Source: Ornithinicoccus sp045032955 | GTDB taxonomy: Bacteria; Actinomycetota; Actinomycetes; Actinomycetales; Dermatophilaceae | DNA: 64,000 nt | Direction: 5' to 3' | Assembly (NCBI RefSeq): GCF_045032955.1 | Contig: NZ_JBJFZU010000002.1 | Coordinates: forward strand, 558,001 to 622,000 | Shown: positions 9,057 through 17,900 of the stretch, piece by piece | How the letters are laid out: the number at the start of each line of letters is the position of its first letter | Numbering within the stretch: the stretch's first letter is position 1 | Position numbers and translations under genes: made by a program | Notes under the pieces: generated by a model | Told to the model about the DNA's origin: nothing | Database searches by the model: none | What the model saw: only the letters and a program-made list of their open reading frames with translations

Positions 9057-10031
9057 ATGAATGCTCAATCACGGCCGGTCGGACTCGGCGAGGACGCCGA
9101 GCAGCTCTACCGCCACATGCTGCGCTCCGCGCCGCGCTCGGTCGGCGAGCACGCCGACACCCTCGGCTGGCAGGCGGGCGAGACCGAGCACGTCCTGCAG
9201 CAGCTGGAGGCCATGCGCCTGGTACGTCGCACCCCCGAGGGGCTGGTCCGGGTGGACGACCCGCGGGCGTCGGTCGGCCGCCTCCTCGACAACGAGGAGG
9301 CGGCGCTGGACGAGCGTCGCCGTCACCTGCTGGACCTGCGCGGGTCCCTGGAGAGCTTCGAGTCCGACTACCGGCGTGGTCTGCAGCTGTCGGGGCCGCG
9401 GGTCCCGCCGTGGGAGCAGGTGGCCCCGGCGGAGGTGATCGGGGTGATCGAGCACCTCTTCCGCACCTCCGACGGCCCCATCCTGCAGGTCACCGCCAAG
9501 CCGACCAGCGGCCCCGGCCACCAGGACTCGGTGCACCGGCACTGGGCGAGCCTGGTCGCCTCCGGGCGTCAGTTGCGCACGATCTTCCCGCTGTCGGTGC
9601 TCAACGACCCGGGGTGGGACGCCTTCGCCCACCGTCGCGCCGCGTCGGGGGAGCACCAGCGCTACCTCACCGACGACGCGATCCGCGTCGAGTTCGGCAT
9701 CTTCGGCCGGTCCGGGGTGCTGCTGGAGGAGACCGGCCCGGACGCCGACTACCTGCTGCTGCGCCCGCCCGCGATGCTGGACGCCTTCAGCATCCTCTTC
9801 GACGAGCTGTGGCGCCGGGCCCAGCCGTTGCTGTCGCGGGAGGCCACCGCCGAGGACGTCACCCTGCTGGAGCTGCTGTCGCTCGGCTTCAAGGACGAGG
9901 CCATCGCCCGGCAGATGGGTCTGGGGCTGCGCACGGTCCGGCGCCGGGTCGCGGCGATGATGGACGAGCACGGGGTGGACACCCGCTTCCAGCTCGGCCT
10001 GGCGGTCTGCCGGCGCGGCCTGCTGCCCTGA
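9057..10031 (+). CDS. Transcriptional regulator, winged-helix N-terminus and LuxR-type C-terminus
   Basis: A 324-residue regulator. The first ~65 residues resemble a TrmB-like winged helix (LYRHMLRSAPRSVGEHADTLGW, then LVRRTPEGLVRV); a charged helical linker follows (about 78-105); a middle domain may sense a ligand; the last ~65 residues are a LuxR-type helix-turn-helix (LLELLSLGFKDEAIARQMGLGLRTVRRRVAAMMDEHG). A gene with the same layout lies at 23119-24138. The ATG has no ribosome site, so the mRNA may be leaderless. Regulated genes are unknown; a dyad at 8999-9011 may be its operator. Confidence 0.8.
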   Translation: MNAQSRPVGLGEDAEQLYRHMLRSAPRSVGEHADTLGWQAGETEHVLQQLEAMRLVRRTPEGLVRVDDPRASVGRLLDNEEAALDERRRHLLDLRGSLESFESDYRRGLQLSGPRVPPWEQVAPAEVIGVIEHLFRTSDGPILQVTAKPTSGPGHQDSVHRHWASLVASGRQLRTIFPLSVLNDPGWDAFAHRRAASGEHQRYLTDDAIRVEFGIFGRSGVLLEETGPDADYLLLRPPAMLDAFSILFDELWRRAQPLLSREATAEDVTLLELLSLGFKDEAIARQMGLGLRTVRRRVAAMMDEHGVDTRFQLGLAVCRRGLLP

Positions 10032-10107
10032 GGCCGCGCGCGTCGTCGGGAGGGCGGGCGCGCCGATAGAGTGAGGCGTCCCGTACGCGAGAGGAAGGCA
10101 CCACGTT

Positions 10108-11406
10108 ATGCCCGCAATTGTGCTGGTCGGGGCCCAATGGGGCGACGAGGGCAAGGGCAAGGCCACCGACCTGCTCGGCTCCGAGATCGACTACGTGGTC
10201 AAGTTCAACGGTGGCAACAACGCCGGGCACACCGTCGTCATCGGCGACCAGAAGTATGCCCTGCACCTGCTGCCCAGCGGCATCCTCTCGCCGGGCTGCA
10301 CCCCGGTCATCGGCAACGGCGTGGTCATCGACCTGGGGGTCCTCATCGAGGAGCTGGACGCGCTCGAGGCGCGCGGCATCGACACCTCCCTGCTGCGGAT
10401 CAGCGCGAGCGCCCACCTCATCCCGCCCTACAACCGGGTCCTGGACAAGGTCACCGAGCGCTTCCTGGGCAAGCGTCGCCTGGGGACCACCGGCCGTGGC
10501 ATCGGGCCGACCTACGCGGACAAGATGAACCGGGTGGGGATCCGGGTGCAGGACCTCTACGACACCTCGATCCTGCGGCAGAAGGTGGAGGCCGCCCTGG
10601 ACGTCAAGAACCAGGTGCTGCTGAAGATCTACAACCGCCGCGCCGTCGAGGTGGACGAGGTGATGGACGAGCTGCTGCGGCACGCCGAGCGGATCCGGCC
10701 GATGGTCACCGACACCGTGCTGGAGCTGGGGCAGGCCCTGGACGCCGGCAAGACGGTGCTCTTCGAGGCCGGTCAGGCCACGCTCCTGGACGTGGACCAC
10801 GGCACCTACCCGTTCGTCACCTCCTCCAACGCGACCTCCGGTGGTGCCTGCACCGGCTCCGGTGTCCCCCCGACCCGGATCGACCGGGTGATCGGGGTGT
10901 TCAAGGCCTACGCCACGCGGGTCGGTGAGGGTCCGTTCCCCACCGAGCTGGACGACGAGCACGGCCAGCGGCTGCGGGACGTGGGCGCGGAGTACGGCAC
11001 CACCACGGGCCGGCCCCGCCGTTGCGGGTGGGCGGACGCCGTCGTGGGACGGTACGCGCGCCGCGTCAACGGTCTCACCGACGTGGTCCTCACCAAGCTC
11101 GACGTGCTCACCGGCTTCGAGACCGTCCCGGTCTGCGTCGCCTACGACGTGCAGGGCACCCGGGTCGAGGAGATGCCGGTGCACCAGTCCGACTTCCACC
11201 ACGCGCGGCCGGTGTACGAGGAGCTGCAGGGCTGGACCGAGGACATCACCGGTGCCCGTGAGTTCGCCGACCTGCCGGACGCCGCGCAGCGGTACGTCGA
11301 GCGGCTCGAGGAGCTGATCGGCACCCGGATCTCGGTGATCGGCGTCGGACCCGGCCGTGACGAGGTCATCGTCCGCCACGACCTGCTGGGCCGCGACCAG
11401 GCCTGA
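10108..11406 (+). CDS. purA: Adenylosuccinate synthetase
   Basis: A complete 432-residue enzyme that makes adenylosuccinate from IMP, aspartate and GTP, the first committed step to AMP. Visible motifs: the GTP loop GAQWGDEGKGK (residues 8-18), NGGNNAGHT with the catalytic His (about 38-46), TTGRGIGPTYADK (about 128-140) and the C-terminal EYGTTTGRPRRCGWAD. A TAGAGT box lies near 10067 and AGAGGAAGG precedes the ATG, so this mRNA has a normal leader. It stands alone, with a small START-like protein gene downstream. Confidence 0.98.
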   Translation: MPAIVLVGAQWGDEGKGKATDLLGSEIDYVVKFNGGNNAGHTVVIGDQKYALHLLPSGILSPGCTPVIGNGVVIDLGVLIEELDALEARGIDTSLLRISASAHLIPPYNRVLDKVTERFLGKRRLGTTGRGIGPTYADKMNRVGIRVQDLYDTSILRQKVEAALDVKNQVLLKIYNRRAVEVDEVMDELLRHAERIRPMVTDTVLELGQALDAGKTVLFEAGQATLLDVDHGTYPFVTSSNATSGGACTGSGVPPTRIDRVIGVFKAYATRVGEGPFPTELDDEHGQRLRDVGAEYGTTTGRPRRCGWADAVVGRYARRVNGLTDVVLTKLDVLTGFETVPVCVAYDVQGTRVEEMPVHQSDFHHARPVYEELQGWTEDITGAREFADLPDAAQRYVERLEELIGTRISVIGVGPGRDEVIVRHDLLGRDQA

Positions 11407-11433
11407 GCGGCCCTGAGCCGGCCTCGTCGGGCC

Positions 11434-11439
11434 TACGCT
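11434..11439 (+). promoter_or_regulatory. -10 box TACGCT of the SRPBCC gene (leaderless)
   Basis: TACGCT ends 5 nt before the ATG at 11445, at the short end of the leaderless spacing seen across the window. Confidence 0.45.
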
Positions 11440-11444
11440 GAGTC

Positions 11445-11900
11445 ATGGACGTCACCGTCGCGACCGTGTTCGAGGCGCCGCGCGCCCTGGTCGCGGAGGT
11501 CGCCGGTGACCCCGAGCAGGCCGTGCGCTGGTTCAGCAACGTCCGGTCCGTGCGCTGGCACGGTGCGCCGGGAGTGGCCGAGGGGGCGGTGGTCGACCTG
11601 GTGACGACGTTCCTCGGCCGCGAGCTCGCCTACACCTACCGGGTGCTGGAGCTGGTCCCGGAGCAACGCCTGGTGATGCGCACCGAGCAGGGCCCGCATC
11701 CCCTGGAGACCACCCTGTCCTGGTGGGACGAGGAGCCGGTCGACGGCAGTCCCAGGACCGGGATGAGCCTGCGCAACACCGGACGGCCACGCGGGATGAC
11801 GACGCTGGCCTCGGGCGCGGTGACGCTGGGGATGAAGCGCGCCATGCGTCGCGACCTGGAGCGTCTCCGCCTGGTGCTCCGCGAGCACACCGTCTCCTGA
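11445..11900 (+). CDS. SRPBCC (START-like) family protein
   Basis: A 151-residue protein with the pattern of the SRPBCC/polyketide-cyclase-like fold: short N-terminal strand (VTVATVFEAPRALVAEVAGD), alternating strands and a long C-terminal helix (GMKRAMRRDLERLRLVLREH) covering a hydrophobic ligand pocket. Such proteins bind small hydrophobic ligands; no specific function can be given. Its stop codon touches the first unit of the 22-bp repeat array that follows. Confidence 0.7.
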   Translation: MDVTVATVFEAPRALVAEVAGDPEQAVRWFSNVRSVRWHGAPGVAEGAVVDLVTTFLGRELAYTYRVLELVPEQRLVMRTEQGPHPLETTLSWWDEEPVDGSPRTGMSLRNTGRPRGMTTLASGAVTLGMKRAMRRDLERLRLVLREHTVS

Positions 11901-12029
11901 CCGAGCGTCTCGAAGTGCCCGACCGGGCGTCTCGGAATGCCCGACCGGGCGTCTCGGAATGCCGGACCGGGCGTCTCGAAATGCCGGACCGGACGCGCCG
12001 GCATACCCGCCCGGACGCCCGACAGGAGT
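11898..12029. repeat. 22-bp tandem repeat array A (about six units)
   Basis: Units start at 11898, 11920, 11942, 11964, 11986 and 12008, each 22 bp. The core is ACCGGRCGTCTCG followed by RATGCC; the first four units are close copies, the fifth and sixth diverge (unit five ends in GGCATACC). The array fills the gap between two convergent genes (stops at 11900 and 12036). Each unit contains GCCC-GACC-GGGC, able to form a tiny hairpin. The same repeat recurs at 31063-31170. 22 is not a multiple of 3 and the encoded peptides are not credible. No spacers, so not a CRISPR. Confidence 0.85.
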
Positions 12030-12035
12030 CGCCGG

Positions 12036-13094
12036 TCAGCCGGGCAGGGCGGCCGTGAGGCGGGGGAGTGCCCGCTCGACCACCGGCGGCAGGGGCGGGG
12101 AGAAGGGCTCGACGGTCACGACCGCCCCCGTCCGGGTGGGTCGCTTCCAGGTGCCGAGCGCGCTCCCGGCCCGGACCACCGTCCCCCGGAAGACGCCGTT
12201 GTTGCCCGGGACGACCCTGGCCTCCTGCTCCTTGGTCAGCACCGCGCGCCGGTCCCCGTAGCCGAGCACGATCTCGTCGAAGCCCGGCAGCAGGAGGGGG
12301 GCGGCCGTGGCCCGCTTGCTGCCCGGGTATGCCTGAAGCACCGCCGGATCGACCCAGTGCTCGACCCCGTCGACATCCAGCACCTCCAGCTCCTCGCGCA
12401 GGGGCGCCAGCACCGGGGCGAGGTCACGCTTCAGCAGCTTGGTCCACCACAGGAAGTCCGCCACCGGCACCGGGCCGTGGGAGAGGACGTAGCGACGGAA
12501 CCACTCCGCCACGGCCTCCTCGCCCGCCAGCGTCCGGGGCGCACGGATCCACTCCTCGGTGAGGACGAAGCGCTGCCCGCTGCCCTCGGTCGGGCCGAGA
12601 CAGATCACCCCGCGGACCGCGAGGTGGAAGAGCAGGTGGTAGCCCCGGCCGTCCGTGGTCGAGAGCCCGGCGTCCTGCCACCGGGCCAGCAGCTCCGCCC
12701 GGGTCAGGCCGGCACTGCCCAGCTCCGCCCTGGCCACCTCTTCCGCGCGGCCGAGCACGTCGGCGTCGAGCCCGAGCTCGGCGCGTCGTCGGTCGGTGCC
12801 CGGCAGCACCCGTGGTGCGGTCAGGTCCAGCATCCAGCCGAGGTCCTCGGCAGCCACCGCGAAGAGGGTGCCGCGCATCGGCCAGCTGCGCACGATCCGC
12901 CCCTCGTCGTAGGCGGCCCGCACCCCCGCCAGGTCACGGTCGACGGTGCGCAGGGCGATCGAGGTGCTCGACCCCGGGTAGTCCTGCCCCTGGGTGCAGG
13001 TGAGGTGACGCACCACCGCGCCGGCGTCCGGCAGCGGCCCGACCAACCGCTGCGAGACCAGCCGCATCCGCGCGACGTCGGCGAGCGTGGTCAC
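12036..13094 (-). CDS. Winged-helix DNA-binding protein (HTH_42 / AlkZ-like family)
   Basis: A 352-residue protein of the winged-helix HTH_42 family, which includes the DNA glycosylases AlkZ/YcaQ that remove alkylated or crosslinked bases. The N-terminal signature HLTCTQGQDYPGS (about residues 30-42) corresponds to the Gln-containing motif of the family, and LPGFDEIVLGYGDRRAVL (about 268-285) matches a conserved C-terminal stretch. Glycosylase activity is inferred by family only. The GTG start overlaps the stop of the upstream YdeI-like gene as GTGA. It ends just beside repeat array A. Confidence 0.8.
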   Translation of the reverse strand: MTTLADVARMRLVSQRLVGPLPDAGAVVRHLTCTQGQDYPGSSTSIALRTVDRDLAGVRAAYDEGRIVRSWPMRGTLFAVAAEDLGWMLDLTAPRVLPGTDRRRAELGLDADVLGRAEEVARAELGSAGLTRAELLARWQDAGLSTTDGRGYHLLFHLAVRGVICLGPTEGSGQRFVLTEEWIRAPRTLAGEEAVAEWFRRYVLSHGPVPVADFLWWTKLLKRDLAPVLAPLREELEVLDVDGVEHWVDPAVLQAYPGSKRATAAPLLLPGFDEIVLGYGDRRAVLTKEQEARVVPGNNGVFRGTVVRAGSALGTWKRPTRTGAVVTVEPFSPPLPPVVERALPRLTAALPG

Positions 13095-13789
13095 CGGTCG
13101 TCCCCGCCGGCGACCCGAGGTGCTTCCTCGGCCGCCCCCCGGGCCGCGTCCCGGGCGGCCGTCGCCCGGGCCACCCAGGACGGGGTGTCGCCGTACCGCT
13201 GCGGGGGGATGAGCCGCCCCGCGGAGCAGTCGTCGACCAGCGTGGCCAGGCGTTGGGCCCGGGTGGCCTCACGCTTGGCGCCGATCAGCCAGGCGATGAC
13301 CCCCTTGCGGTAGCCCGCGGTCGCGGCCTCCCAGAAGGCCCAGACCCCGGGGTCGGCACGCAGCGCGGCCTCCTGCTCCGCGGACAGCGCCAGGTCCGGC
13401 TGCTCGAAGGAGTAGACCCCGGTCCGCTCGGGGGTGCGGGCCTCGTAGGCGGCGATGCCGGCCGGGTGCATACGGCCCTGAGCGGTGAGGCGCTCCACGT
13501 GCGCCACGTTGACGGCGCTCCAGATGCTGGTCCTGCGGCGGGGGGTCCACCGCTGACGGCGGGCGTCGTCGTCGATCCGTTGGCTGACCGAGTCGATCCA
13601 GCCGAAGCAGAGCGCCTCGGGCACGGCCTCCGCCCAGGTCAGGCCACGGTCGGGCACGTGCTTGCCGTGCAGCCCCATCCACAACTCCTCGGCGGTCTCG
13701 TGGTGCTGCTCCAGCCAGTCCCGGAAGTCCTCGGGGCCGTCGAAGAAGGTCGCCGGTCGCTCTGCGGAGCCCCCCTCCCGCCGGCCCAT
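13091..13789 (-). CDS. YdeI/OmpD-associated family protein
   Basis: A 232-residue protein matching the YdeI/OmdA family (conserved FGWIDSVSQRIDDD, RRTSIWSAVNVAHVERL and the C-terminal region WLIGAKREATRAQRLATLVDDCSAGRL). Family members are small cytoplasmic proteins of poorly defined role, linked in some species to bacteriocin or detergent tolerance. I chose the ATG at 13789 because homology begins just after it; longer in-frame starts add only low-quality sequence. It lies 2 bp after the flavin-barrel gene and overlaps the HTH_42 gene, forming a three-gene operon. Confidence 0.8.
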   Translation of the reverse strand: MGRREGGSAERPATFFDGPEDFRDWLEQHHETAEELWMGLHGKHVPDRGLTWAEAVPEALCFGWIDSVSQRIDDDARRQRWTPRRRTSIWSAVNVAHVERLTAQGRMHPAGIAAYEARTPERTGVYSFEQPDLALSAEQEAALRADPGVWAFWEAATAGYRKGVIAWLIGAKREATRAQRLATLVDDCSAGRLIPPQRYGDTPSWVARATAARDAARGAAEEAPRVAGGDDR

Positions 13790-13791
13790 CC

Positions 13792-14310
13792 TCAGCGACC
13801 CTCGAAGGTGAAGCGGGTGCAGTCGGTGGGGAAGTCGAACCAGGCCAGCGCCCGGTGCGGGGTGATCACCCGCAGGCCGCCCCCGTCCTCGCCGGCCCAC
13901 GAGTCCGGGCCGGGGGCGTACCCGGCGTCGGCATACTTCGTGAAGGCCTGCGACAACCGGGCCCCCAGGCCCTCAGCGGCGGCCCGGGTGGCTCGGGAGT
14001 CGCCCTCGACGATGACGACCTCGGTGCCGCTCTCCAGGGTGAGGGTGACCGCGGGGTTGGCCTCGACGTTGCGGGTATGCCGGGTGCTCGGCGCCCCGTC
14101 GTACCAGAACCGGCCCTCCAGCCAGACGCCCCAGCGGGGGACCGAGTGCGGACGCCCGTCGGGCCGGACGCTGGCCAGCCAGTAGTGCTGTGCCTCCCGC
14201 AGCCGTGTCTCGACCTGCTCCCAGCCCAGCAACCCCTCGCTCGTGGCCGGCAGCCCGTAGCCCTCCGGGAGTGTGGGCCGATCGGACTGAGGGGCGACGT
14301 CAGCGCTCAT
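13792..14310 (-). CDS. Pyridoxamine 5-phosphate oxidase-like flavin split-barrel protein
   Basis: A 172-residue protein with the split-barrel fold that binds FMN or F420. The pattern HYWLASVRPDGRPHSVPRWGVWLEGRFWYDG (about residues 34-64, described here by position) and NVEANPAVTLTLESG mark the family; such enzymes reduce diverse substrates or detoxify reactive compounds. The ATG at 14310 is favoured because TACCGT lies 7 nt upstream, giving a leaderless mRNA. It heads the operon with the YdeI-like and HTH_42 genes. Confidence 0.78.
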   Translation of the reverse strand: MSADVAPQSDRPTLPEGYGLPATSEGLLGWEQVETRLREAQHYWLASVRPDGRPHSVPRWGVWLEGRFWYDGAPSTRHTRNVEANPAVTLTLESGTEVVIVEGDSRATRAAAEGLGARLSQAFTKYADAGYAPGPDSWAGEDGGGLRVITPHRALAWFDFPTDCTRFTFEGR

Positions 14311-14317
14311 GGTCCAG

Positions 14318-14323
14318 ACGGTA
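14318..14323 (-). promoter_or_regulatory. -10 box TACCGT of the flavin-barrel operon (leaderless)
   Basis: TACCGT on the minus strand ends 7 nt before the ATG at 14310 and lies in the 49-bp gap between divergent genes. Confidence 0.5.
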
Positions 14324-14359
14324 GCGCCACCCACCGACAGATGGGCAGACTGAGGTGTC

Positions 14360-14791
14360 ATGAGCGATCTGACACTGACTCCGAAGCTCGTGGTCCACTC
14401 GGCCGACCGGGCGATCGACTTCTACGCGAGCGTGCTCGGCGCCCGCACCGTCGACCGGTATGCCATGGGCGACACCGTCGTCTTCGCCCAGCTGGCCCTG
14501 CCCGGGGGCGGCGGGCTGCAGCTGAAGGACGTGGACGAGACGGACCCCGCACCGCCCGAGGGCGGCGGCGGGGTGGTCCTCGACCTGGTGGTGCCGGACC
14601 CGGACGCGGTGATGACGCTGGCCCTGGAGCACGGGGCGCAGGCCGTCTTCCCGGTGGCCGACCAGCCCTACGGGTCCCGGCAGGGGCGCTTCCGGGACCC
14701 GTTCGGCCACCAGTGGATCGTGGGCACCCCGATCGCGATGACCGGCGAGGAGGTGCAGGCCGCTTTGGACGCCTGGACCCGGCATACCTGA
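14360..14791 (+). CDS. VOC family (glyoxalase-like) protein
   Basis: A 143-residue vicinal-oxygen-chelate protein, similar to PhnB-like glyoxalase/bleomycin-resistance proteins. Two beta-alpha-beta-beta modules are visible: the first around AIDFYASVLGA (about residues 16-26) and the second around ALEHGAQAVF, ending in GRFRDPFGHQWIVGTP (about 113-128), the usual metal/ligand end. No specific substrate is evident. It is transcribed divergently from the flavin-barrel operon and is followed by a very strong hairpin. The gene ends on a copy of the GGCATACC word (14781-14788). Confidence 0.82.
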   Translation: MSDLTLTPKLVVHSADRAIDFYASVLGARTVDRYAMGDTVVFAQLALPGGGGLQLKDVDETDPAPPEGGGGVVLDLVVPDPDAVMTLALEHGAQAVFPVADQPYGSRQGRFRDPFGHQWIVGTPIAMTGEEVQAALDAWTRHT

Positions 14792-14800
14792 GCGCGCCAG

Positions 14801-14884
14801 AGCCCGGACTGCGGTCACCCTAGGTGGACCTTCATCACGCTATAGGGCGATGAAGGTCCGGCTAGCGTGACCGCACTCCGGGCT
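14801..14884. terminator. 36-bp-arm hairpin between VOC gene and purL
   Basis: Arms 14801-14836 and 14849-14884 pair with only four mismatches around a 12-nt loop. It lies between convergent genes (stops at 14791 and 14905) and would work as a bidirectional terminator. Its length is far above a normal intrinsic terminator. Confidence 0.7.
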
Positions 14885-14904
14885 GGGGGCAAGGACAGAC
14901 TGGC

Positions 14905-17900
14905 TCAGTCCACCCAGACCCGCGCGTTGCGGAACATCCGCAGCCACGGGCTCGGGTCCCGCAGGTCGCCAGGCGTCCAGGACAGCTGCGCGTTGCGCTG
15001 CACCCGCTCGGGGTGCGGCATCATCGCGGTGAAGCGGCCGTCCGGGGTGGTGACCGCGGTGAGCCCGCCGGGGGAGCCGTTCGGGTTCGCCGGGTATGCC
15101 GTCGCCACCTGCCCGTGGTGGTCCACGTAGCGGGCCGCGGACAGCACGCCCGCCTCGTCGCCGCGGGCGGAGAAGTCCGCACGGCCCTCGCCGTGCGCGA
15201 CGGCGATCGGGATCCGCGACCCGGCCATCCCGGTGAAGAAGATCGACGGGCTGTCCACGACCTCCACCAGCGACAGGCGCGCCTCGTACTGCTCGCTGCG
15301 GTTGCGGGTGAACCGCGGCCAGGCCTCGGCGCCCGGGATGAGGCCGGCGAGCGCGGCGAACATCTGGCAGCCGTTGCAGATCCCCAGGGCGAAGGTGTCC
15401 GGCCGGGCGAAGAACCCGCCGACGGCGTCGGTCAGGCGCCCGTCGAAGAGCACCGAGCGCGCCCAGCCCTCCCCGGCGCCGAGGGTGTCGCCGTAGGAGA
15501 ACCCGCCGGCCGCGACGAGCCCGACCACGTCGGCCAGGTCGAAGCGCCCCGCCTGCAGGTCGGTCATGTGCACGTCGTAGGTGTCGAAACCCGCCCGGTC
15601 GAAAGCGAACGCGGTCTCCACGTGGCTGTTCACACCCTGCTCGCGCAGGATGGCCACCGCCGGGCGTGCCCCACGGTTCAGGTAGGGCGCGGTGATGTCC
15701 TGCACCGGGTCGAAGGTGGTGCTGACGTGCAGCCCCGGGTCCCCGTCGGCGCCCACCGCGGCGTGCTCCTCGCGGGCGCAGTCGGGGTGGTCGCGCAGCG
15801 CCGTGATGCGGGCGGAGACCTCGTCCCAGCTCTGCGCCAACCCGTGCACCGGCTCGTCCAGGTCCACACCGGCACCCCGGACGCGCACCCGACGCTGCTC
15901 CACGGCGCGGCCCAGCCGGTGCGTCAGCGCGCCCAGCCCGTGCGCGTCGAGCACGGCCTCGGCCTGCTCCAGCCGGTCCGGGTCGATGCCCAGCACGACC
16001 CCCAGCTCCTCGGCGAAGAGCGAGGCCACCCCCGCGCCCTCGGGCAGCCGCACGTCCAGCCCGACACCGCCCGCGAACGCCATCTCGACCAGGGTCGCCC
16101 ACAGGCCGCCGTCCGAGCGGTCGTGGTATGCCCGCACCACCCCGGCCTCGCGCAGCTCACCCAGGGCGGCGGCCAGGGCCACCACCTGGGCGGGGTCGTC
16201 CAGGTCCGGCACGGTGCCGCCGAACTCGCCGAGCACCTGGGCCAGGATCGACCCGCCGAGCCGCTGCGCCCCGGCTCCGAGGTCGATCAGCAGCAGCGCG
16301 TCGCCGGCGTGCAGCTGCGGGGTCCAGGTGCCGCGGACGTCGGGCAGCGCGGCGAAGGCGGACACGACCAGCGAGACCGGTGAGGTGACCTGCCGCTGCT
16401 CACCCTCCCCGTCGGACCAGCGGGTCCGCATCGACAGCGAGTCCTTGCCGACCGGCACGGAGATGCCCAGCGCCGGACACAGCTCCATCGCCACGGCGTG
16501 CACGGTGTCGTAGAGCGCGGCGTCCTCGCCGGGCTCGCCGCAGGCGGCCATCCAGTTGCAGGACAGCTTGACACCGGGCAGCGTGACCGGCGCCGCCAGC
16601 AGGTTGGTCAACGCCTCGCCGACCGCCATCCGCCCGGAAGCCGGGCCGTCGACGGAGGCCAGCGGCATCCGCTCACCGGTGGCCATCGCCTCGCCGGCCA
16701 GCCCGGTGAGGTCGGCCAGGGTGACGGCGACGTCGGCCACCGGCACCTGCCAGGGCCCGACCATCTGGTCGCGGTGGCTGAGGCCACCGACGGTGCGGTC
16801 ACCGATGGTGATGAGGAACCGCTTGGAGGCCACGCTGGGGTGGCGCAGCACGGCGTGCGCGGTCTGCGCCAGCCGCTCGCCGGTCAGGGGTCCCAGGTCC
16901 AGCTCGGGGGTGGACCGCTGGACCCGGTGCACGTCCCGGGTCATCCGCGGCGGCTTGCCCAGCAGCACCCCCATCGGCATGTCGACCGGGTGCGCGTCTG
17001 CACCACCGTCCCCGTCGGTGAGCATCAGCTGCCCCCCGTCCTGGGCGACGCCGACGACGGCATACGGGCAGCGCTCGCGCTCGCAGAGCTCGGCGAAGGA
17101 GTCCAGCGACCCCGGCGACACCGCCAGCACGTAGCGCTCCTGGCTCTCGTTGGACCAGATCTCCTTGGGGGAGAGGCCGGACTCCTCCAGGGGCACGGCG
17201 GACAGGTCGAAGCGGGCGCCCAGCCCGGCGTCGTCGACCAGCTCGGGGAAGGCGTTGGACAGGCCGCCGGCCCCGACGTCGTGGATCGCCAGCACCGGGT
17301 TGTCGTCGCCGAGGGCCCAGCAGTGGTTGATGACCTCCTGCGCCCGGCGCTGCATCTCCGGGTTGCCGCGCTGCACCGAGTCGAAGTCCAGTTCCGCGGC
17401 GTTGGTGCCCGAGGCCATCGAGCTGGCGGCCCCGCCGCCCATCCCGATCCGCATGCCCGGACCGCCGATCTGCACCAGCAGGGTCCCCGGCCCGAACCGG
17501 ACCTTCTCGGTCATCGCGGCGCTGATCGACCCGAGGCCACCGGCGCTCATGATCGGCTTGTGGTAGCCGCGGCGGACCCCGTCCACGGTCTGCTCGTAGA
17601 CCCGGAAGAAGCCCCCCAGCCCGGGCCGGCCGAACTCGTTGTTGAAGGCGGCGGCCCCCAGCGGCGCGTCCACCATGATGTCCAGCGGGCCGGCGACGTG
17701 CTCGGGAGCGCCGTAGGCCGCGTCCTCCCACGGCTCCTGGGTGCCGGGCAGGTGCAGGTGGGAGACGGCGAAGCCGGTCAGCCCGGCCTTGGGGGCGCTG
17801 CCGCGTCCGGTTGCGCCCTCGTCGCGGATCTCACCGCCCGCACCGGTCGCCGCCCCCGGGAAGGGGGAGATGGCGGTCGGGTGGTTGTGCGTCTCCACCT

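Noticed and set aside
11898..12029. CRISPR array
   Set aside because: Units are contiguous with no unique spacers, and no cas gene is present.
11937..13313. Open frame with repeated MPDRASRNAG-like peptides over array A
   Set aside because: The peptide repeat comes from the 22-bp tandem repeat, which shifts frame each unit, and the frame then runs antisense to two real genes.
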